Assembly (NCBI RefSeq): GCF_040115645.1
Contig: NC_089557.1
Coordinates: 186,001-250,000 of the forward strand
DNA: 64,000 nucleotides
Source: Euwallacea fornicatus
Lineage: Eukaryota > Arthropoda > Insecta > Coleoptera > Curculionidae
Direction: 5' to 3'
In this document: in pieces, positions 36,840-50,141 of the stretch
Layout of the letters: each line of letters begins with the position of its first letter
Position numbering within the stretch: the stretch's first letter is position 1
Made by a program: the position numbers and the translations under genes
Notes under the pieces: generated by a model
What the model was told of the DNA's origin: nothing
Seen by the model: the letters and a program-made list of their open reading frames with translations, nothing else
Databases searched by the model: none

Positions 36840-37594
36840 ATGTCACTGGCAGTGAAAACCAATTTTCCCGACTATCAAACCGCCCCAATTCAAAACAATT
36901 TCAACCCCTACGCAGACAACGGAGGGTGAGTTTATAACTACATCCTTTACTGTCCTTACTTCAACCTCTTTGATCTTCTAGGAGTGTGGTGGCAATTGCA
37001 GGGGATGACTACGTTGTAATAGGAGCAGACACACGTTTAAGTGCAGGGTTCTCGATCTATACTCGTGATCAAAGCAAACTCTTTCCCCTCTCAAACACTA
37101 CTGTGCTGGGCTGCTCAGGCTGCTGGTGCGATACTTTGACTTTAACGAGAATCCTGAAGTCTCGCATGCAGATGTACCAGCAAGAGCACAACAAGACCAT
37201 GTCAACAACTGCGTGTGCTCAAATGCTCTCTACCATGTTGTACTACAAGAGATTCTTCCCGTATTACATTTCCAATGTGCTGGTAGGGTTGGATGCTGAA
37301 GGGAGAGGGTGTGTTTACAGCTATGACCCAATTGGGCATTGTGAGAAACGGACATATAGAGCTGGAGGATCTGCTGGTGCCTTGTTGCAGCCTTTACTGG
37401 ACAACCAAATTGGGCAAAAAAATATGCTAAATGTGAAAGAGGAGCCAGTTTCTAAGGAGAGAGCTCTTTCCATCATCAAGGATGTGTTTATTTCTGCTGC
37501 TGAGCGAGATATTTACACTGGGGACAGCATTTTGATTAATGTTATTACTAAGAATGGTATCAAGGAAGAGACATTCCAGTTGAGGAAGGATTAA
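36840..37594 (+). CDS. Prosbeta6: 20S proteasome subunit beta type-1 (beta6)
   Basis: Two exons (36840-36925 and 36982-37594) separated by a 56-bp intron give 232 residues. The N-terminus MSLAVKTNFPDYQTAPIQNN is followed by the proteasome core beginning GGSVVAIAGDDYVVIGADTR, then LFPLSNTTVLGCSGCWCDTL, SNVLVGLDAEGRGCVYSYDP and GDSILINVITKNGI. Beta6 (human PSMB1) is one of the non-catalytic beta subunits of the 20S ring. In agreement, no threonine follows the propeptide-like start where beta1, beta2 and beta5 have their active site. Length and block order match the family. ATG 36840 was chosen because it gives the normal family N-terminus and sits just before exon 1's in-phase donor (GGAGG then GTGAGT). 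Confidence 0.96.
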
Positions 37595-37652
37595 GCTCAT
37601 TTCTAAGATGGTTAAATGATTTAGTTTTTGGGAGGTAACTTTGTTTATTCAT

Positions 37653-37658
37653 AATAAA
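37653..37658 (+). terminator. Poly(A) signal of PSMB1
   Basis: AATAAA about 60 bp after the PSMB1 stop, the only close match and at a normal spacing. Confidence 0.6.
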
Positions 37659-38995
37659 TTCATGTATTTCACATTAATTTTTTTCTCCTTTGACCTACTT
37701 AATTCTTTAATATGGAAGATCTAGTTTTAAAGGTAACTATAAGCATAGAGGACATACATTTTTTTGTGCCAAACTGTTAGATTACGTCATCGGTTTTGTG
37801 AAGTTTCCGCACATTTTATCTCATCTTTCGCAAATTTTGCACTTTCAATTTTACATAGAGTGGACGCTTGTCGATTCACTTTGTATCAATAAAAGACAAC
37901 AGTCTACTTTAAGTTTTTATTATCCATTAAGAGGACTGTTACCTTTCAATATAAATACATAACAATAAATTGTTCTATACTTATTAGCTCGGTGGATACT
38001 GCTAATAAAAAAATAATAGAAAAATTAATAACGTAATAAAAATCTACTTACATAAATGCCGCACTTTTCCTTGGTTAAAATTACACAATACGTAGTTTCG
38101 TAATAATAATAAAGCTATTATATCATAAAAGCCAATGGATGCCGCCCGGGAAGGCGAGGGGTGGGTATAAAGGCACTTTCTAGAACGTCGTAGCATCCAT
38201 TTTGACAAATTTATAAATTAAAAAGCTATGCTATAACAATAAATTACAATACTATGTTCAGGTAAATTGTTATGCTGTTTTAATGCCAAACGAAGCGGAC
38301 AAAACTGGGGGTTTTTCGAGTGTTGTTAGATGGTAAAAAGGAACCGATTTTATTGTCTTTTTTTTTCCTATTTATAGTAGCTGCAGAAGATCCACTTACA
38401 GTTTTATTCGCCACAATTAGCGAAAAACGAAATTTCGAAACGTAAGAAAAAACGACTTTATATACAGATATCTCCGAAAGGATACTAATTAAGTGCGTTT
38501 ATAACGGCTCTAGATTATGTTGGAAACTCCGTTATAAACGTACCGACCACCGTAAGGCGTCGGGTCCAATAAAGACACCGCGAAAGTAAGTACAGTTTTA
38601 GGCTCTTATACAGCAAAAGGTCTTTTCTAAAAATTAAGCGGGGCATAAATGCGACACTAAAACGATGTTCAATAAATAGATCTACTTTTTACAATTGTTA
38701 TAGGGCCTCGTTGGTAAGATCTGTAGATTCTCCTTTAAAAAGAATTTGGGCCGCCCTGTTGATTTGAATTAAAAATGAATTATAATAGAGGTAAAACAAG
38801 GTTTAAAATAAGACAATATTGCACCGGTTATTGCAAAACTGAGCAGTTTTGCGTTTGTTTGATAACAACTACTTAAAATTTATATCAATGCGTCGTACAA
38901 AAATATCTATTTTGCTATAACGATAGGCTGGATATAAAAAATGTACACCTCGGCTTAGTAACTTTGATATCATCATTGGTTTCGTTAGAGCCGTT
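37659..38995. other. Convergent 3' region of PSMB1 and RhoGEF2
   Basis: PSMB1 (plus) and RhoGEF2 (minus) transcribe toward each other here. Most of this AT-rich stretch is probably the RhoGEF2 3' UTR. A minus-strand AATAAA (tttatt at 37916-37921) is a possible end for it, and AATAAA also occurs on the plus strand nearby. No coding exon was found. Confidence 0.5.
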
Positions 38996-39926
38996 TTAGA
39001 ATGGTTCGTCGCTTGCTTCGCAGAAAACATCCTGTGTTGAAACTTCATTATCATCAAACTTTTTGGTCACATAACAGGGATCTCACCTGGGCATTTTCAT
39101 CGGAAACCGCCGATTTTTCTAATGGCACTGGATTGTGAAGATTGTTTTCTTCGTGCAGCTTCTCCCGTACATTGTGAAGCTCCTTTCGCAGCTTATCTCT
39201 GTCTTCTTCTACTTGTCTGATTTCAATCTATTAGAAATATTCACCAACGAAAATTGTATGATCGTTTCCTGTATAGTAAGTTTTACCAATAAAGTATTCA
39301 ATTGTAAGCTGAGGGAAGCGGCGATGTCCCCCACTAACTTAGCAGGCACACTGGGAATCACAGATCTGGTAGTTTCTGGTGCAGAGCCGGATGCCTCTTG
39401 CGTCAAGCAAGCGGTGGTTTTGCCCCCCCTGGATGCGATTACGTCGCCTTCGGTGACGTTCAAAGCCTCGTTGACGGCTTTTTGAAGAATGTCCACCTAA
39501 AAATTTATGAACCAAATTGAAAATTTAATAAAAAAAAAAAAAACATCTTTATTTCTTGATATTATGGCGAAGGATGCACATTCTACGGCCTATCTTTCGT
39601 ACCGTCGGCAAACGTAGAAGTTTTTTTGAATTTATTTGTTAATTGCTAATTTGATTTTATGCGATTTTAACGTATCCGACTTCTTGTAATGTTTGTGCAT
39701 AAAAATCTAAAATACGATTTTTTTTTTACCTGAAAAACGCTGGCCAGAAGTCGATCGATGATGTCCGACGACGAATGATTTTCCGTAGGATTGCTCTCGA
39801 CGGTCATCGAGGCCATGTCGGCGATATGTTCAAAATGTTCCCGAGGAATCGCCAGTAAGTCAGCCACGAGGTCCTCCTTCTCGGCCAACGTCTGCTTAAC
39901 CAGTGCGTCTTTCCTTCGGATTTGCT
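38996..39926 (-). CDS. RhoGEF2: RhoGEF2 C-terminal exons 27-30
   Basis: Exons 39730-39926, 39287-39496, 39087-39227 and 38996-39031. The segment starts EQIRRKDALVKQTLAEKEDL, a helical element typical of the LARG group after the PH domain. It continues through a Ser/Thr-rich stretch to EIRQVEEDRDKLRKELHNV and REKLHEENN, a clear coiled coil that in the vertebrate family mediates self-association. The protein ends DVFCEASDEPF. The last exon is only 12 codons, supported by phase and by the TTTCAACACAG acceptor. Confidence 0.85.
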
Positions 39927-42900
39927 CTAAACCCAAACCAAAAATTGCATTACAGCCGAAGTATTCCATTACGCATACGGTTAATGATCAGGTGCTTAAA
40001 ATTAGGTGTGGTATTTCCGTAACCATACCTAAGGGTGTAAGCATCGATTCGGCAACGTGCACCGGCGGCACCTGGACGTTAACCTGCGAGGGTTGAATCA
40101 GGGGCCATTCCTCGGCACTCACTTTGCTGGTTATGTGAATACCACCACCATTGGTCTCATCTAGAATAACACCTCCAAATCACCAAGGGTTAGTAGGGCG
40201 AATGTGCTCAGAAGCAAATTTGATTCCACGTATTTTGTAGAACGATTTATACCGAGTGAAGTTTCAAGTAAAGATAATGCGCAAATGATCAATTAATAGG
40301 AGGAGTCGCGACATATTTTTCCAGTGTATCTCGAATGTTAACTAAGAAAATAGATTAACTGAGGTTACTGATTCACGTCCCCTCAGGGTTATTCGATTAT
40401 TCGAAGCAGTTTTCGACGCACCTTAATGGCAACAATTGCGTATATTTTCCCAGTGCGCAAACCCAAAACCGTGCATTAAAGATCATCTTCGCTCTGATTG
40501 TAATTAAATTAACTTTACACGTTCGGTCTCTGTTCAAAGTTAAATGAAACCTATAGATTCTCAGCGATTAAAAGCGGCTCACCTGGCGAGTTATCGCCAC
40601 CAGCCCCTGGGTCCTCCACTTCGGTCTTTTTCTGCTCTGTCATTTCAGACGGTGCACGCTCCTCCTCTTCTTCCTCTTTTCGAGGTGCAGTAACAGCTTC
40701 TGCCGTCACGGGCGACTGAACAGACTCGTTATCCGAATCAGATTCGTGGGGCTGCAGCACGATGGGCGCCGCCGGTGGTCTGATGGGTTTGCCCTCTCGT
40801 CGATTATACGTGTCCGAGGCTTCGGAAAAGTGCTTCAACCAACTGAAAATTCGCAGTTAACACAGACGAAACTGCGCGAAATAAGTTAAATTACGTCTCC
40901 CGTTTGACTTCATCCTCGGCACACAAATCGTACATTTGACTGTTCGTCGTGGACGTATTTACAAGAAACAGGGCATTTTTACCTGTAAATAACAATATAA
41001 TGTCGATGATACGATATTGATTCTCACAACATGCAGAAAGCGCCGCAGGGACTTTCGATGGTTTTGGAGGAGCTGTTCTCTATTCAGACCCAGAGATGGG
41101 TAAATATACCGTGTGTGGGTTTCGTATCAAGAATTTCAATTGGTGAATTATTGGTGAGTAAAACTGTCTGTGCAATGTCGACTACAGAAAACTTACAGAC
41201 TGCGTTCTCCCTTGCCAACAGCGTGTTCATCTTAATAATAGGACTGAGTGGCGGCTGCGCAGCACTGCCCGTCTGGAAGAACTTCAGAATGAATCGGTCG
41301 CTTTCTTTCTGCAGGATCACTACGATTTCCTCCATTAAGAGAACGTGCACTTGGACTGGAGGTTTGTTTGGCCGACGTAACTGCAAACCGCCTTCCAACA
41401 CCAATTTGTACCTGCGTAGAAAACGCAATAAGGCAAAACCTCCACGGTTGAAAAAAAATCCTTGCCTGGTCAGATCGATGTTCCTAAAGTCGTTGACAAT
41501 TTGCAGGTCGGAACTGCGAAAATTCGATACATCCAGGTGCCGTTGAATCTCCTCCAGTCGATGTTTGTTGTGAGCCAACTTGGTGGCCTCGTTCACGAAA
41601 CCGAGGATCTCCTTGGAGCAGTGATGCGCCTGCCTGAGTTTCACTAATTCGTCTTTGTAATCACTACACGTCTTTTCGGCCGCCTCCACACTCTCGATCA
41701 GCCGTTCGAGCAGCAAGGCGTACCGCGTAAGTCTCTGCATTTCATATGGCACAATACCTGAAACAGTGCTGTAGCTTAAACGCGGACTTATCGGGGAAAA
41801 CTGACGTACCTTGGAGCTGCAACCTTCGGCACTCTCTTTTCTTCTCGCAGTCGCTCAGCAACGAGTCGAACTTGTTGTCCCTTTCCCGTCGCTTTTTGAT
41901 GAATTCCAGGGCCATTTGTTGACGCTCGCAGAAAGTAGCCGCAGCCTTCTGGAGAAGCTCACCTTGAGGACCTGCGTTGAATGTATTAATTCACCTATGA
42001 TTTTTGCTCGCCTCTCGACAATCAGGACGTGGATGAACCAGCTTACCGGTGAAAATGGATAAGAGCATATCCCCGATTTGTCTGACTAGAGGGTCCTCCT
42101 TTCTCAAGCGGCGCATCTCCTTGTAGATTTCCGTGTGCACGTTGTACAGTTCTTCGATATTCGGAAAAATCAGGTTGATCTCGTCGGGCTTCAGCAGCTG
42201 ACTCTTATCTATGCTCCTGTAGAACAATTTGTACAGCACTCTCAGCATGCGCACGTGCGATGCCTCGGTCTGGAATAATTCTGAAAGAGAAAAACCGGCC
42301 CCATTTGAAATGATTGAAAGGACTGTTATCGCGGGATAGATAAACGTGAGGAGCGTACCCACGCGGAGCACACCACCACGCAGTCGGCCATTTTGCACAT
42401 GACCGCTCCAGACGAGTTATACACGATGGCCGACGTTAAAATTGTGGCCATTTCTTGCCTCTATCCGGAATTGAACAAAAAGCTAGTTTTGATACAACAA
42501 AACTCACCGTTTATAACTTCCTGTCGTTTCTTCTCTTTCGGATTCAGCTTCTTCAGCTCTTCCTCAGTGACCAGCTCCTGCCAGTTGAGCGGATCCGTCT
42601 CGCCGTCCATATCGCTGTCCAAGTCCGACTGAGTGCGAACAGTCGCTTGGTGGACGTCCATGCTATTCGACGGGCTTTCGGACAACTGCCCACTAAAAAG
42701 CAAAAACGTTCTCAGAAACACCACATAAATCGGAAAGCCTAGGGACTCACTTAACTCCCGATATGCTGGAATTGGACGAGCTGCCCGACTCCGTCTTCTG
42801 GGACAAATCGGCTTGCTGCTCGCTCTCTCCGCCATAGCTAAAATGGGAAAAATTTTAATTTTTCTCAAGTTAAAAGGGAGCGACGTTGACCTACTTGGCA

Positions 42901-45900
42901 TTGATGGAATGGGAGGGATCGCTGACGTTCCTGCGCTGCTTATTCCTGCTCTGTAAAGTGATGAGCAGAGCGATAAGACAAGAAAATTCAAGTGCACTGG
43001 CTGCACCGGTACTTAAACTTGCTCAGAATTAAAATTTATACCCCTTTAGCGAAAGGAAGACTCTCACCTTATCAGACTGCTCTTTCACACTCTCAGACCG
43101 GTTGATGTGTGCGGCGTGTCGCCGCTTGGCCCCTCCGGAATGCGAATTGACAGAACTGGAATACGAACGATTCATTTATGGAACTTTATCGGTAACAGGG
43201 GGCTTGTTACGCGGTTTTTTTTAACTCGTTACATAATGCAACGATAGTCATAAGAGGGAGCTACTGAATAAATCAATGGTTAAAAGAAACGACATCTATC
43301 CCCATGGACGAAGCTGCTACACAAAGCACGTTTCTTCATGAACACATCTCAAGGCCAATTCTCCTGCATTAACATCTTTGAAGGTGATCAGAAAAATAAA
43401 CTGCACTAACCCGGATTTTTTGAGGTATTGGAACCAGGCGGCTTCAAAGGTCCCGCATTCGGTCATAATCACAACTTCCAGAGTGGGGGACCGTATCGGA
43501 GCGGCCAAAAAATTAAAGAAAATTGCACGGTTTTATCACCCAAATCGATAAAAATGAATTTCGTAGAAAATCGCAATAAATAACAAAATGTTAATCTAAT
43601 CTTATAGGCACTGATAACCCGATGGATATATACACATATATCTGGCTCATCAGGTGGGAAATGCACTTGTGGCGACTCCGCAGAGAGATTCAAAATAGCG
43701 CCAAATCGCGAAAACTAAAAAAATGATTTTTTTTTTTTTAATATTTGATGAGCGCAATTTTTTTGTTTTGAAAATTGGAATTTTGTAATTAAAAAAATAA
43801 TTAAAAAAAAAATCAGAATCCGCAACATTTTTACTTTCGTAATAAAAAAATTCAATAATGTCCTGGGGCGACGGCTTGGGGATATGAGATTGGATCAATC
43901 GCGGCGATCACCCGAGGCGCAATCGAGCGAAAGACTTGTCCAGTTTGTAACCTAAGAAAGAACAGCGATGGGCAGTACGAACCTTTCTTGCGACATTGCC
44001 GCCTCCTTCTTCTCGACTGGGGCTGCCTGATTCTCAGCGGATCCGTCGGTCTGCTGCGCAGATCCAGAATCGTTCGCAGGTCGAACGCCCTCCTCCCGGA
44101 CAGCGTCCGGTCTGCGATCCGAACCGCTCCTTGAGACAGGCTGGGACACTTTAGATTCACCTAAATCATTCAGTCAAAACACTACTTTTCGCAAGACAAT
44201 CTGTGAATACATCAAGTTGCACTACCCAGACAATCAAAGACAGAGAAAAAAAAATCCTGCCAGCGCTTCACCTTTATTTACGTGCATCCAACTAACAACG
44301 TTATGCAAACTGGTGTTGGACCCGAAAGGTCGCACATCTCCAAACGCTATAAAGTCAAATTCATCTTTACAGAGGGGTGCGCACGCCTGGTCCGTGAGCT
44401 TCGCTCGGCGCGCTCTCAACAAGCTCAAGTTGATCGCGCTGCTCGATTTGGATTTTGCCAAAACGGGCCTCTCGGCCCCCGGCGAGAGCGGATTTTCAAC
44501 CGACTTTTGAGAGCCGAAAGGCCGACTAAAATCGCCGCATTCTTATTTATATCCTCAAATCAAACACAGAAATCACCTAATTTGCTCCAAGTTCGTTGCC
44601 TGTCTGGCGAGTCTGCTGAAGTGGAAATGTCCCAAGGACTTTTGGATCACCCCTGAAATTGCTCTGTGAAGGTGCCTGATTTAAATTTGTTTTACTAAGT
44701 TAACCTGTAGGAGACGCCACGTCCTCCTCAGGGATTCGCCCGTTAAGCTCCAAAGACCTCTTCGGCTTGAGGATTTTGTATTTATTGTCCAGCTCAATTT
44801 TAGCGCAATCATCGCTTTTGCTCTTGTAAATCCTCGACTTTACCCTCTTCAAGTAGGAGCTGGACGTCTCTATAGTGGCTGGCTCGACAAAGTCCGGTTT
44901 CGACTACACAGAAAAGTCCGAAAAGAAGGTACTTAAGTGCTTTCTCAGCCCCAACTCACCTGCTGCGACCCTTTTTTGGCGTCATCCACCTTGCGCGGCA
45001 GTTTACTCTTTTTAGTCTTGGCGTCCGCTTTCGCCGTTTTCTCGGGCACGTTCTTGTCCAACTGAATTTTCAGGCTTTCAGTGCTGTCCGAAAACTTACT
45101 GTTAACCGGCCTAAAATCGCCCTAACCTTACGCAATTTCCACCGGGCTATTACGCACATTTCTACCTGAACAAATCGCTGAACCGTCTGTTGTGCTTCTT
45201 CGCCTGGTCCATAACAAAGAACCCGCTCAGCGCCCTAGTAAGAGGGGTCGTTAAAGGTGCAGACACCTTCGCGTCATCCGCGGGTTCTTCCGTCTGGTTC
45301 TCTAACACGAAGCTGTCGCTGTAACGTTTTACGGCGGAATTGGGGGCGCGGACCGCGTTGTTGGGGTTCCGAAGAACCACAACGTCGCATTCGTCCACCG
45401 GCGTGACAGATTCCGGGGGAGTTTTATCAGTCTCTTGTTTAATACTTTTCGTCTAAAAAAATCGCTCGATTATACGATTTTTTTGTTTTGTTTGAAATTG
45501 CGGAATTCGAGTGCGGAATTGAACAATTTAACGTTTAAATGACAGATGTGACGAACGCGCTAATGACAACAACTGACTACATCAGCGTCATGGGTTCGGG
45601 CATAAATTTCAAGAGTCAAGTAGTATGTACTGTCTCAGGCCACTACTGGAAATATTCCAAAAGCTTCGGCTAGATCCAACTTTTGATCGTCAAAAAATAC
45701 ATTAAAAAAACTTAAATAATGACCGATCACATACGCAGCCGCGATGTTGCCGTACCGGCAATTTCATGACTAGTTAATTTATTGCATAGATGGCGCGGGA
45801 AACTTCATTTTTGACAACCGCGCACAGTAGCACATATCCTGCATTAAGTAGCAATGAAATTGTAGAGGCGGCGACATCACATCATCACGTCTGTCGGCCA

Positions 45901-46342
45901 TTTTGTTAGGTTATTCGCAAAGGTCGCAAGGGATGTTGCCAAAATTTATGCAGCGATTAGAGACAATACTGTGACGCGCCACGGTTGGCGACCTTTAACA
46001 CATTTGGTTTCCGAGAGAGCTCATTAACCCGCAGATCTCCGTGCTATCTTTTACCTTATTGTCCGGGACATTATTGTTGCCCTTCTCTTCCTGCTTCTTT
46101 GCAGCGTCTTTTTTGCTTTTATTCCTCGCCCTGTTCCTTCCAGTTTTTTGATTCGCAGCCTTCGCTTGCTGCTGCTGCTGCTGCTGCGAAGGCAGCTGCT
46201 TCTTTTTATCCTGGTCAGATTCATCGGCGACAGCCTTACTGTCGACACTCGTAGCATTTTTCGACTTCCTATTTGTTATCTTATTCTTGAACGAGGTCAT
46301 GTTGGTTTTGGTCCGCGTAGTGTCCGCTTGTTTCGACCACAT
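38996..46342 (-). CDS. RhoGEF2: RhoGEF2 predicted short isoform from internal first exons
   Basis: Six extra exons precede the shared exon at 43983-44160: 46055-46342, 45166-45452, 44960-45110, 44705-44903, 44577-44652 and 44272-44525. They join in phase and the last ends in phase 1, exactly like long-form exon 14, so either can splice to the shared exon. The result is about 1271 residues: a 418-residue unique N-terminus, then DH, PH and C-terminus, without PDZ, RGS-like or C1. ATG 46342 (MWSKQADTTRTKTNMTSF) has in-frame stops just upstream and no acceptor there, so it looks like a true first coding exon. The unique part is basic with a run of seven glutamines and an SGFFVMDQAKKHNRRFSDLF stretch; I recognise no domain. 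It could alternatively be read as a separate gene sharing exons. Protein continuity is strong; promoter use is inferred. Confidence 0.75.
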
Positions 46343-49300
46343 CTCGTCAGTTTATCACATCACTGTTAAAGCACATTTGTGTTAGCGAACATGGGACGGT
46401 GCCGAAAGGGGTCATGTTTAATTTGACTAAGGAACAGTGAGATCACGACACGAAAGTCGACACGAAAAATGATTACTTACGAATTTCACCCATTAATATT
46501 ATCTAACCCCGCAAACTCAACGTAACCATTATCATTCACTTTCTATCGCTTCGCAGTGGCAATTGCTGCAGGTCGATGTTGAAAACTGCGAAGAAATGCT
46601 ATGAATTGAATAATCGCCCTGACCAAGGGAGCGCGTGCTAGCTGCACGCTAGAAGTTCGCGTTAACGATACGGTTGGGAATTTCGAACTCTGGCCATATC
46701 GTTTTCGACGAAGGCGAAATTTCCAATCGGCTTTGATAAAACTGACAAGTACACATGCGAAAGAAAAATCGCTGTGAGAATCATTATACTATTTTTATGG
46801 CTGACGATGATGTGCAAACTCGATCGAAAATAGCCGACAATACATACGATAATCGCATCTTAATTACGTTTAATCTGGAATAACGATGGGTTTAACGGTG
46901 GACAAGTGAACCGCGACCGATCAAAAATGAAGTTTTTATCGAATCGATTCGATAAAAAAAAAAAAAATAAGCAGATTCCGGAAGTCATCGTGGACGATCC
47001 GACAGACCACCAAATCGAAAAGCGAAGGAAAAACCTACAAATTAATAATCAGGGAGCCTGACACAACTGCATGAATCATCCAGTGGAGAAAGCAATTCTT
47101 TACGAAGCTCAGCATTAATTGGTTTTGTACAAAAGGCAGCTTCGGGGACGATTGCGCCCCCTCTGATAGCAGCTCAAGGTTCTTCGAACAGCTCAAGAAA
47201 TAAAGCTTGTGCGAGCTGGCCGCGAAATCGCGCCGATCACTTAGTGGAACGCAACTTCCCCCGAACAAGTTCCTGGAGGTCAATAGAGCCTCTCTTGCAT
47301 TCATACCATGCTCTGTCTCGCGGATTTTATAGAACATTTTCAATTAATGGGGATAACATCAGGGCTACCGCGTGGTTACTAAATACCAATGTTTAATATA
47401 GTTGGGCGGGAAGTAAAGGAGGCCACCACGTCCACCGTTCTTGACGTTGCCGTGTCTCGTCTTTTGGGGACATGTAAAGGACAAATTATACAGGAGAACC
47501 AGCGGTGACGTTCAGGAACTTGGACAAACTTCTATTAAAGAGGCAATTTTCACAGCTTTAGCGTACTTGAAAACATTAAAAAACAGAGTTTTGAGTAGTA
47601 ACTGTTACGTTTTTGTCTTGGACTACCAATTTATCAAAGAATTCTCCAATCTTCTTTGAACCGGTCCCTTGATGGTGTTTCGTTAGTTGGCCAGAGGTAA
47701 ACCCAAACACAAGCCCGCCCTATAGGTTATTTCTTATCGATTCAGCAGTTTCCCCTCCTTTCTGTCAAATTGCCACACTGTTTCATTGTAATAATTTCGC
47801 CGAGGTTGTAGTAATGTTATTCTAAGTTTCATCGAAAGAGACACATCTTTCAGGCACTAACTCGATGAACGTCAAAGAATTCTAATGAGCGGAAAGTTGG
47901 TCGGCTGTTTTGTTAGTTTTTTTAGTTGCACTTTTGAGCTCAATGCCCCCTTAGAAATTTCCGATGGCAACTACACTGGTGCGTTGAAGAGCCAAGTTAA
48001 CAACTCGAAATTTGACGTATTAAAAAACCCACAAACAACCTGCAAAACTATTAAAAACACCAGATACCATAAAACAAACCATAACACATCCATCAAGGCC
48101 GTCAGAGCCTTGATCCTTGCTTCGCAGCACGTACAGATATTGACCGTTTTTTACAGGACTGTACGCCTGGTAACATTTGATGGTTCTGTTTAACTATTGC
48201 TAGCCCGGCCGGGGTCTTCAAATTCGTGACGATTTGAGGACAGATACGCGATAATAATACCTAAAAAATTATTTAAAAAACTGACCACATAGGAAAAGTA
48301 AACATAACCCCTCTTAACGGCAATGCAAACAAACAGCGATCGCGTATGTGCGCCGTGATTTTAATCGAGATCACTTACCCAGTGGAGATACTCCATTTAT
48401 TGCGATAATTACGCGCACTTACACACTACAAACTATTTAAAATATAATTTAAAAAAATAAACAACACAAATAGACGAAACAGGGCGTTTTCGTCGACTCT
48501 CACATCTGTCAAAAGTGCTTTTTTATTTTCAACGAGCGAGTAGGCGAGGGCAGGGGCGGCGTTGCCGCGCCTCCGGCGTGAGCCAACAATGATTCCGAAT
48601 GAAATGAACTGCTCGATCACCAGTTCCTACTTTCGCTTCGACCGGTCCGAAAGAAATTTACGGAGATATTGCGAAGCAGCAGCAGCACCAAGAGTTTTCT
48701 GCGAGCATTCCCGACGGTGCGAAACCAAAGAGGTACAAAACATCCGCATCCCCCGTGCATTAATTCTTAATCAGGCGCGCGAGCGCCCGCTCCAACATTG
48801 AACCCCCGTTCGTCCTCCCAACCGCTATAAATTTGCCACACACAACTTAATACGACTTCACACTCTTTAACCGATTGGAATTTCACTCTCTCCCCCTTCA
48901 AATTGCCAAATCACTCGCGGCCTGTGCGAAAACGCTATCCCATTTTTCGATTAACGATGGTAAAAAACACCCTGCGTACTTTCTCCAGGCAATTCGCCGG
49001 TCCGACAACGTCGCTGGCGACAGTCACTTGTCTTTCTTTAAAACAATTCACTAGGGATGTGCTCATTAGCCATGGGTGCCGATACCGACAACGCCGAACC
49101 GGTAATCGCGTAGGCGTTTATCGATCCGCCGCGCAATTTCTGTGGGGACCCGGTTACGAGCAGGGATCGGCAGGCAAACAGTGCAGATGCAAACAAACCG
49201 TTATTTCCTCGTCAATAGCGCCCATGAAATTGACCACATCTGTGGTTAATAAACGCCGGAGTGATGTGCCCGTTTCAAGGCAGAGGCGGTTTGATTTTTT

Positions 49301-50104
49301 TCGAAGAAAAGGTCGATTTTTCTGCGCGATAATTATTAGCGTCGGTCAAACCTAAAATTAAGAATGGCGTCACGAAACTAAGACGCGCTCTGCAACCGCT
49401 GTTATCGGCAAATCACAAACTATGAATCGGGTGGTGCAACTTGACTTACCCAGACAGCTAAGGACTTACCTAGAAATAAAAAAAAAACGTACATTAATAC
49501 ATTTGCCAATCAAAGCCGTACAAACTTTACTCAATGTTATTTAACACGTTATTAGGGTTTATGTGTTTTAAATCTGTGTCATTGCAAAATTGCAGGCATT
49601 TCAATACGTACAACAATAAACGAGGATTAATGTATTATTTCATTGACACGTTGAAATTTCTGCGTTCGGTGTCGCATATTCGGTTTGATTTCGATGCTGG
49701 TAAAAATACACCGATAATAAATCAGAGTAAACTCGCAAAATCTATTAGCGTTATCAGCCTCGAATGTCATCGTCACCATCGATAGTGCTCCTGGGTCAAG
49801 TGGGGCCCCGCTCGAAACACCGGAATATTCGTCGCGGGAACAAGAGGCATTTCGGAAAAATTAATTCCTAGACCGTAATTCGTTTCGGGCTAAATATAGA
49901 GCCCATTACGGATCGCGGAACACTTATCTGCCAGAGGAACGAAAATGCCAACGGAAATAGCACGTGAAACGGGACTGATGCGAGTGGGCGTCCTCCCCGG
50001 GCAAATTCGAGGGATCGAAATTAGGAATTAAAATTAACGAAAAATTTCCGGTAAAAACGAAGAATTATAATGGAGCAACTAAGCCTCAAGCCAAATCATT
50101 AATA

Positions 50105-50141
<37 letters not shown>

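Noticed and set aside
41031..41546. 171-codon plus-strand open frame
   Set aside because: Mirror of the RhoGEF2 PH and DH exons on the other strand; those exons have clear homology.
48903..49355. 150-codon plus-strand open frame in the long RhoGEF2 intron
   Set aside because: Antisense to the gene, biased to Arg and Thr, no domain, in a GC-rich stretch where chance frames are expected.
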